Shown here: one piece after another, positions 41,061 through 46,412 of the stretch
How positions within the stretch are numbered: the stretch's first letter is position 1
Layout: every line of letters starts with the position of its first letter
Assembly: GCA_910579055.1 (NCBI GenBank)
Contig: CAJTSU010000008.1
Coordinates: 1 to 46,412, forward strand
DNA length: 46,412 nt
DNA from: an uncultured Mailhella sp.
Lineage (GTDB): Bacteria > Desulfobacterota > Desulfovibrionia > Desulfovibrionales > Desulfovibrionaceae
Reading direction: 5' to 3'
The notes under the pieces: generated by a model
What the model was told of the DNA's origin: nothing
The model's database searches: none
The model's input: the letters and a program-made list of their open reading frames with translations, nothing else
Translations under genes and position numbers: made by a program

Positions 41061-44025
41061 AGGCTCCCAGCCCCGAAATGTCGCGCCCCTTGGCAAGCTT
41101 GTGCAGCAGGGGGATAAGGTCTTCCATCAGGGCCAGTTCTTTTTGTGTGCGGGCCTTCCAGCCCAGGCCCAGAGGTGCCAGCAGCTCGCCGAGTTGCTCA
41201 CCGTCAAAGATCATGCGCTGCATGACGCTGTCCACAAAAGCTTGCAGAGAGGCCGCTTCAAGACCGTGTTTTGCGGCGATTTCCGCCAGCTCGCGAGCAT
41301 TTTTTTCGACCTTGAACTGCTTGTATCCTTCACGGATGGCGGCCTCGCTCATCCCCTTGTCAGGGCTCAACGTCTTGATATAGGCGGCAATGTCGTCGCG
41401 CTCGTCCACAAATTTGGCGTCAGCCTGGATAAGGCCGATGAGTTCGTCGCGGGTCATGGACTGCTTGCCCGGAACCGCCTGGGTATATCCGGCAATGAGC
41501 TTCATAATATAATCATAATCGATCACTGCGGAGGAAAAGAGCACAAACTCAAATTCCAGTTGCTGGATCGCATCATCTGTAGGGTTGGTCTTGCCATCCT
41601 TTTTTTCCTGCTGGGCTTTCAGGCGCTGGGCAGTTTCCAGGTACACCCCCTGCAAGCCCTGCAACTGATCGGCAGGAATAATCTTTTCTATGGTTTCAGC
41701 GTTTTCCGGGGTGAGATCCGTATATTGGTCAAGCTGGGTTTTCAGGCGCTTGACCTCTTTGAACAGATTGATGAACTGGCAGCGGGCTTCGTCACCCTTC
41801 AGATTGTTCACGTCTTCCGGGGCGCATGTCAGACCCTGGGAGTGCATAAAGGCATCCAGCTGCGTGACTGCGCTTTCCAATTTGGCAATGACAGCAGGGG
41901 CAGGATCGACAAGCCAGATTTCTCTGGCGGTGTCGGATTTTTCGCCGGAAAACATGGCTATGGCCGCATCAACGGCCTTTTCCTGCTGGCGGAAGTCCAG
42001 AATCTTGCCATAGGGCTTGGTGTCGTTCAGTACGCGATTAGTGCGCGAAAATGCCTGAATCAAGCCATGATGTTTGAGATTTTTGTCCACATACAAGGTG
42101 TTGAGGAATTTGGAATCAAAACCGGTGAGCAGCATATCCACCACAATGGTGACGTCGATCTTTTGCGCGTGAGGCAAGTCCTCATTGGGATATTGCTGAT
42201 CCTTGATGCGCTTTTGTATGTCCTGATAGTACAGATCAAATTCATTGATGCTGTGATTTGTGTTGTAGCTGGCATTATAGTCGGCAATAATAGTTTTGAG
42301 AGCAGCCTTTTTTTCTTCGGGAGCTTCGGCATTATCGTGCTTTTCCTGTGGCAGGTCTTCCTGAATCTGCTGCACATCCTTGTTGCCTTCCGCAGGTGGG
42401 GAAAACACACAGGCGATGTTCAACGGCTCATAATGGCTGTCCGCCGCCGTGCGCTCTGCCTGAATCTCTTTGAAAAGTTGATAATACTCTATCGCGTGAA
42501 TGATGCCCGATGTGGCAAACAACGCATTGAACTTGCGCTGTGCGGTTGAAGCATTGTGTTTATCCAGTATAGCTTCCACAATAGCACGCTTGCGCATCGA
42601 CTCGTTGAGCTTGGAGGCGCCTTTGCCCTCTGGTTTGTAGTATTCAACAAGGAAACGCAGCACGTTGCGATCTTCAATGGCATGAGTGATAGTATAGGCG
42701 TGTAGCTCACGCTGAAAAATATCCGCTGTAGTTTTATAGTAACCTTGCTCCCCTGTGATTTGCGTATAGGAAGCGTTTTCTGCAAAAATAGGTGTTCCAG
42801 TGAAGCCGAACAATTGAGCATTTGGGAAAAAGTCTTTGATAGCTTTGTGGTTATCACCAAACTGAGAACGGTGACACTCGTCAAAAATGAACACCATGCG
42901 CTTGTTACGCAGCGGTTTCAGACGCTCCTTGTAGTTGCCGGGATTGCCGGCATCGAGGGCAAGCCCCAGTTTCTGAATGGTGGTGACGATGACCTTGTCG
43001 GCGTAATCATCGGAAAGCAGCCGCTGCACCAGCGCAGCCGTGTTGGTGTTAGCCTCGACACAGCCTTCCTGAAAGCGATTGAACTCTTCCCGCGTCTGAC
43101 GGTCAAGGTCTTTGCGGTCAACCACAAACAGACACTTTTCTATGTCCGGGTTGTCTTTGAGCAAGGTGGACGCCTTAAAGGAAGTCAGCGTTTTGCCGCT
43201 GCCTGTGGTGTGCCAGATATAGCCGTTGCCACAGTTTTGGTGAATGCAGTCCACAATGGCCTGGACGGCATATATCTGATAAGGGCGCATAACCATGAGC
43301 TTTTGTTCACTGGCCACCAGCACCATATAACGGCTGATCATCTCTGCCAGCGTGCATTTGGCCAGAAAATGGTCTGCAAAACGATCAAGTTGGGTAATTT
43401 TTTTGTTGTCGTCTCCGGCAAACTGATAGAGCGGCAAAAAGCGTTCATCCGCATCAAAACTGAAATGGCGGTTGTTATTGTTGGCAAAATACCATGTGTC
43501 GCTCATGTTGCTGACAATGAATAATTGCAAAAAACAGAGTAGTGTTTTGCCGTAGCCGTTGCCGGGATCATTTTTGTAGTCAACAATTTGCTGCATTGCC
43601 CGGCGCGGGCTGATAGCCAGTGTTTTCAACTCAATCTGCACTACAGGGACGCCATTGATGAGCAATATGACGTCATAGCGGTGGTGGCTGTAATCTGTGT
43701 TTATGCGGAGTTGGTTGATAACTTCAAAGGTGTTCTTGCACCAATCCTTGATATTGACCAGTGTGTAGAAGAGCGGTGTGCCGTCGTCGCGTTCAAAGCT
43801 GTTGCGTTCGCGCAAAAGCCGGGCGGCGCTGAACACGTCTGGGGTAACAATTTGTTCCAGCAGGCGTGAAAATTCGCCGTCTGTCAGGCGTACCCGGTTC
43901 AAAGCTTCAAATTTCTCCCGGAAGTTGGCCTCCAACGAAGCGCGATCGTGAATATCCTGTCGATAAATATATTTAAGATCAGTCAGGTGCTTTATCAGCT
44001 CTTGTTCGATTTGTTGCTCTGTCAT
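41053..44025 (-). CDS. hsdR: Type I restriction enzyme subunit R
   Basis: The ATP-dependent translocase and nuclease of the type I system. The 990-residue protein has an N-terminal PD-(D/E)xK nuclease (RYDVILLING then VVQIELK near 117-133), a superfamily 2 helicase with Walker A HTTGSGKTLTSFKAS near 273 and the DECH box FIFDECHRSQFG near 382, then VVDMLLTGFDSKFLNTLYVDK in the second RecA domain and an HsdR C-terminal helical part. The ATG at 44025 lies after GGGG nine bases upstream. It is the first gene of the operon. No break is seen, so restriction is likely functional. Confidence 0.95.
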   Translation of the reverse strand: MTEQQIEQELIKHLTDLKYIYRQDIHDRASLEANFREKFEALNRVRLTDGEFSRLLEQIVTPDVFSAARLLRERNSFERDDGTPLFYTLVNIKDWCKNTFEVINQLRINTDYSHHRYDVILLINGVPVVQIELKTLAISPRRAMQQIVDYKNDPGNGYGKTLLCFLQLFIVSNMSDTWYFANNNNRHFSFDADERFLPLYQFAGDDNKKITQLDRFADHFLAKCTLAEMISRYMVLVASEQKLMVMRPYQIYAVQAIVDCIHQNCGNGYIWHTTGSGKTLTSFKASTLLKDNPDIEKCLFVVDRKDLDRQTREEFNRFQEGCVEANTNTAALVQRLLSDDYADKVIVTTIQKLGLALDAGNPGNYKERLKPLRNKRMVFIFDECHRSQFGDNHKAIKDFFPNAQLFGFTGTPIFAENASYTQITGEQGYYKTTADIFQRELHAYTITHAIEDRNVLRFLVEYYKPEGKGASKLNESMRKRAIVEAILDKHNASTAQRKFNALFATSGIIHAIEYYQLFKEIQAERTAADSHYEPLNIACVFSPPAEGNKDVQQIQEDLPQEKHDNAEAPEEKKAALKTIIADYNASYNTNHSINEFDLYYQDIQKRIKDQQYPNEDLPHAQKIDVTIVVDMLLTGFDSKFLNTLYVDKNLKHHGLIQAFSRTNRVLNDTKPYGKILDFRQQEKAVDAAIAMFSGEKSDTAREIWLVDPAPAVIAKLESAVTQLDAFMHSQGLTCAPEDVNNLKGDEARCQFINLFKEVKRLKTQLDQYTDLTPENAETIEKIIPADQLQGLQGVYLETAQRLKAQQEKKDGKTNPTDDAIQQLEFEFVLFSSAVIDYDYIMKLIAGYTQAVPGKQSMTRDELIGLIQADAKFVDERDDIAAYIKTLSPDKGMSEAAIREGYKQFKVEKNARELAEIAAKHGLEAASLQAFVDSVMQRMIFDGEQLGELLAPLGLGWKARTQKELALMEDLIPLLHKLAKGRDISGLGAYE

Positions 44026-44137
44026 GAGCTTGCTGCCCCAATTGGAAGATTAGACTGTATCGTGTAATCCGACTTTTCCGTTCACAAGGTGTCCGGTGGG
44101 GGGAGTACGGGTATTCACCAAGAATTGACGTGCCCGG

Positions 44138-44166
44138 ATACTATACGAAAAAGCTTGTTCGCACAA
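44138..44166 (-). promoter_or_regulatory. Candidate promoter of the hsd operon
   Basis: On the minus strand TTGTGC and TAGTAT are separated by 17 bases, giving a leader of about 110 bases to hsdR. Each box matches the sigma-70 consensus at four of six positions. Confidence 0.35.
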
Positions 44167-44245
44167 TGTGACCTCTTGGGCCGAACAGGGGCCAAAGGCT
44201 CTCACCTCCCCATGCCAGGACTACGGGAACGGGGTAGCACCATCT

Positions 44246-44599
44246 TCACAATTCATCATCCGGTATATCAGAAGTAATGAAGCTGGAGCGTTGTTCGCGT
44301 TTCGGAGGCGGTGGGGGTGTGTCTTGCTTCTTTACCTTTCGTCCTTCCCGCTGCCGTCTGGCTTCGGTCAGGTATTTGGTCAGGGTTTGGGCCTTCACCT
44401 CAATTCCTTTTTCATGCAGTTTTTCGACAATCTCCTGTGTGTCGAAGCCGCGCTTCTTCATGCGCTCCAGTGTTGGGGCAAGGATGAACACGGCTTCCTT
44501 CACGGACATGGTTCGATTACCGTCCAATGTGACGGAAGCGGGTTTGAGAGCGGCAAACTCCTGTCTGATTTCCTTCAACTGAGTCGCGGTAATGGTCAT
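44246..44599 (-). CDS. Small HTH-like mobilization accessory protein
   Basis: A 117-residue basic protein downstream of the MobV relaxase gene. It has a likely helix-turn-helix (EIVEKLHEKGIEVKAQTLTK near 66-85), then a lysine/arginine-rich stretch, a five-proline run and an acidic tip (TSDIPDDEL). The ATG at 44599 has AGGAG eight bases upstream; the frame is open to 44698 and a longer protein is possible. It is not assigned to a named family. Its place suggests a DNA-binding helper of the relaxosome or a regulator of the mob genes. hsdR lies 220 bases beyond it on the same strand. Confidence 0.7.
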   Translation of the reverse strand: MTITATQLKEIRQEFAALKPASVTLDGNRTMSVKEAVFILAPTLERMKKRGFDTQEIVEKLHEKGIEVKAQTLTKYLTEARRQREGRKVKKQDTPPPPPKREQRSSFITSDIPDDEL

Positions 44600-44742
44600 G
44601 GCGTGTTCTCCTGTGTTTCGCCGGGGTATCTCCCCGGATTGGCGTTTTGTCTTTCCGGTCGAGCGGGACGGTCGCCCACGCTTCACAAAGTGAAGCATAG
44701 TGGCTATATCTTCGGCCTGTGCGAAGATTTCCCTCCGACGCC

Positions 44743-45930
44743 TTACCTCATTCTCATGCCACGGGCGGAGCGCGCCTGCCGGCGCTCCCTGTCCCGCGCT
44801 TCCTGCTCCTGCCGCTGCCGTTCCTCTTCCAGCTGACGTTGGAGCTGTTCGGTGCGCTTGCGCTCCACGAACTCGATATGGAGCGGCCGGATTTCCGGCA
44901 GACGCAGAAATTCCTGATAGCCTGCCATGATTCTCTTTATTTTCTTCAACTGATTCTCCAGCTCCTCTTTTTCCTCATGGCTTTGTTTTCTGTGGGCCGT
45001 GTATCCCGCTTCAAGCCGCGTCAGTTTTCCGCGAAGGGTATCCACTTCCCGTTGCAGGATTTCCTTCTCCGTCTGGACAAGGTGTTTGACGGCAAGCGCC
45101 TTTTTCAGTTCTTCAATGAGGGAAGAGGCTTTTTTCAGCACGGACGGATAATTGAGAAAAGAGGCTTTCGGTAGTTCGGTCTCCTCCCGAAGCACCTTTT
45201 CCGCTTCCTCAGCCTGCCGCTCATACTCTTCAATGCTCTTTCTCAACTCTTCCTCACGCTGTTCCAATGCGTTGATAAGCTGCCGTGAATTTCGGGAAGT
45301 CTCTTCGGATTCCTGAATCAATTTTTCCAAAGCTTCCTGTTGCTGCTTGAACTCGCGGGTATCCAGATGCCTTTTCGCGGAACCGGGTGTCTGTTCCACG
45401 CCGCGTTCAATGACGAAGCCCCGGCTTTGCAGATGGGCGGGAAGCCCGGCTTGCAGTTTCCGCAGACTCTGACGGGTATAGATTTTGTTGGCGTTGAGCC
45501 TCCCGTCCGGCGTCACCGGCACGTGAAGGAAGTGCATGTGCGGCGTCTTTTCATCCATGTGAACCATTGCGGAAATGACATTCTCCGCGCCCACAAACTC
45601 CGTGAGAAAGGCTTTGCTCTCCTCAAAGAAACGCCTTGTTTCCTCCGGCGTGAGACCATCAAAAAACGCCTTGTCCGAGGTGACGATAAGCCCGCACATG
45701 CGCACGGCGTCCTTTCTCACGGCCTTGACCAGCAGGAGATCGTCAATGCGGTTCTGAATGGCCTCGGCATAGTTCGATGAGGCGACTTCGTGCAGCTCGT
45801 AGTTCGCCGCGCTCCTGTCGTAGTCAATATCGGGGTTGCTGTGGCTCTCCCGTTCCCGCCGGTTGTGGCTCTGGATGCCGCGTATGGCTTCCTTTTTGAA
45901 TTTGTCCATGTGGAGTACGAGATAGGACAT
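44743..45930 (-). CDS. MobV-family relaxase (Pre/Mob)
   Basis: Nicks oriT and leads plasmid or element DNA into a recipient using another element's transfer machine. The 395-residue protein has MobV motif I HNRRERESHSNPDIDYDR at 22-39 and motif III HMDEKTPHMHFLHVPV near 123-138, where the His cluster binds the metal. A long coiled coil (about 190-390, rich in Glu, Lys, Arg and Gln) follows, usual in the family. The ATG at 45930 has GGAG eight bases upstream. It is not broken. It points to a mobilizable element next to, or carrying, the hsd operon. Confidence 0.93.
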   Translation of the reverse strand: MSYLVLHMDKFKKEAIRGIQSHNRRERESHSNPDIDYDRSAANYELHEVASSNYAEAIQNRIDDLLLVKAVRKDAVRMCGLIVTSDKAFFDGLTPEETRRFFEESKAFLTEFVGAENVISAMVHMDEKTPHMHFLHVPVTPDGRLNANKIYTRQSLRKLQAGLPAHLQSRGFVIERGVEQTPGSAKRHLDTREFKQQQEALEKLIQESEETSRNSRQLINALEQREEELRKSIEEYERQAEEAEKVLREETELPKASFLNYPSVLKKASSLIEELKKALAVKHLVQTEKEILQREVDTLRGKLTRLEAGYTAHRKQSHEEKEELENQLKKIKRIMAGYQEFLRLPEIRPLHIEFVERKRTEQLQRQLEEERQRQEQEARDRERRQARSARGMRMR

Positions 45931-45963
45931 AGCTCCCGCTCCTGAAACTTTATGTTTTCGACT

Positions 45964-45990
45964 GTCCCAAGTGTCCCAAGCGTCCCATCC
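45964..45990. repeat. Three 9-base direct repeats upstream of the relaxase gene
   Basis: GTCCCAAGT, GTCCCAAGC and GTCCCATCC in tandem, 34 bases before the MobV start. They may be binding sites for the relaxase or its helper. Confidence 0.6.
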
Positions 45991-46022
45991 CTTTTCTTTT
46001 CAATAGGTTGTGTGTGGGGCAC

Positions 46023-46062
46023 ATGATAAATATCATAGGTAATCCCCCGGCTATGCCGGGGG
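46023..46062. other. Candidate oriT region or element end with two hairpins
   Basis: ATGATA-AA-TATCAT (46023-46036) is followed by CCCCCGGC-TAT-GCCGGGGG (46044-46062), both perfect. MobV origins of transfer usually lie just upstream of the relaxase gene and contain such inverted repeats. The second hairpin may instead belong to the adjoining IS630-type element. Confidence 0.4.
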
Positions 46063-46110
46063 ACTAGTGGTCAGTCAAGGTTGAAAAGTCGAAGATACGA
46101 CATATCTTCT

Positions 46111-46125
46111 TCCATAGCATGGAGG
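46111..46125 (+). promoter_or_regulatory. Hairpin covering the transposase ribosome site
   Basis: TCCAT-AGC-ATGGA (46111-46123) pairs with the first half of GGAGG (46121-46125), five bases before the start codon at 46131. It would hide the ribosome site in longer transcripts, a known way insertion sequences limit read-through expression. Confidence 0.45.
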
Positions 46126-46130
46126 AAACT

Positions 46131-46412
46131 ATGCCTAAATTATATAAAGTAACCCTTACGCAAGAGGAACGTGCTGAACTTGAAAAAATTACTACAAGTG
46201 GATGTCATAGCACCCAGAAAGTTCTCAACGCGTTGATTCTATTGGGGGTGGATGAGGGAGAGTTCCAAACATCCAAAAAAACTACGACGCAGCTTTCCGA
46301 AAACTTGCCTATCAGCACAAGAAAAGTGGATCGGGTTAAACGACGGTTCGTTGAACATGGGCTTGATGTGGCTCTTAATAAACGTAAGGCGGATCGCCAG
46401 AGGTTCAGAAAA
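46131..46412 (+). CDS. IS630-family transposase, N-terminal part (cut by window end)
   Basis: An open frame of 94 codons with no stop before the window end, starting at ATG 46131 behind GGAGG. It begins MPKLYKVTLTQEERAELEKI and continues with a helix-turn-helix (TTTQLSENLPISTRKVDRVK near 57-76), then DVALNKRKADRQRF, the pattern of the HTH region at the front of IS630-type transposases. The catalytic DDE part is beyond the window. Left end of the element: probably near the TA at 46065. Confidence 0.82.
   Translation, partial: MPKLYKVTLTQEERAELEKITTSGCHSTQKVLNALILLGVDEGEFQTSKKTTTQLSENLPISTRKVDRVKRRFVEHGLDVALNKRKADRQRFRK

Noticed and set aside
40840..42549. Long plus-strand open frame of 569 codons opposite hsdR
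   Set aside because: It is antisense to a complete, motif-bearing hsdR and its protein has no recognisable family or sensible composition.
45964..45990. Plasmid replication iterons
   Set aside because: Only three 9-base repeats and no replication initiator gene nearby; a role in transfer or regulation fits better.

Overview
The window looks like chromosome from a sulfate-reducing deltaproteobacterium of the Desulfovibrionaceae. This rests on the siroheme/heme cluster (sirC-like, HemX/CcsA-like, hemA), the tpiA-secG pair and the general style of the proteins, not on any database search. GC is moderate. The sequence shows signs of erosion: a frameshifted rarA, a wrecked yefM-type antitoxin, transposase remnants, and several families of hairpin-rich intergenic repeats.

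Bases 1-30400 are mostly housekeeping core. In order they hold: an IS110-type transposase remnant; sirC-hemX-hemA (minus strand); two glycosyltransferases and tilS (plus); an NtrY-type sensor kinase (minus); an FmdB-type zinc ribbon and an HtrA protease (plus); an OmpA-like lipoprotein (minus); a small unknown protein; the minus-strand run unknown-rsmE-rarA(frameshifted)-plsC-rsmG; a GAF protein; a Nudix-fold protein with a degenerate Nudix box; rimI; tpiA-secG; a YmdB-type phosphoesterase coupled to a membrane HD protein; dnaE-queD; and a secreted DUF3179 protein.

Bases 30400-34265 are a scar zone. A dead yefM-like antitoxin still has its twin TGTACA operator boxes. An intact IS256-family element separates it from what looks like the decayed yoeB-like toxin. 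A tyrosine integrase follows, next to a 3' half of an elongator tRNA-Met gene, which is the expected footprint of site-specific integration.

Bases 34486-44025 are the most interesting part: a tightly coupled minus-strand defence operon read hsdR, XRE-ImmA/IrrE, DUF4411 (PIN-like), hsdS, PrrC-like ATPase, hsdM, Mrr-like endonuclease. The first six genes overlap one another by 4 or 8 bases. It combines a type I restriction-modification system, a predicted toxin-antitoxin pair, a candidate anticodon nuclease and a second modification-dependent-type nuclease. The PrrC-like protein carries Arg281, Glu285 and His318, in nearly the spacing of the PrrC catalytic triad.

Bases 44246-46412 hold mobilization genes (a MobV relaxase and a small HTH partner), a candidate oriT region and the start of an IS630-family transposase cut by the window end. 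This suggests the defence operon travelled on a mobilizable element.
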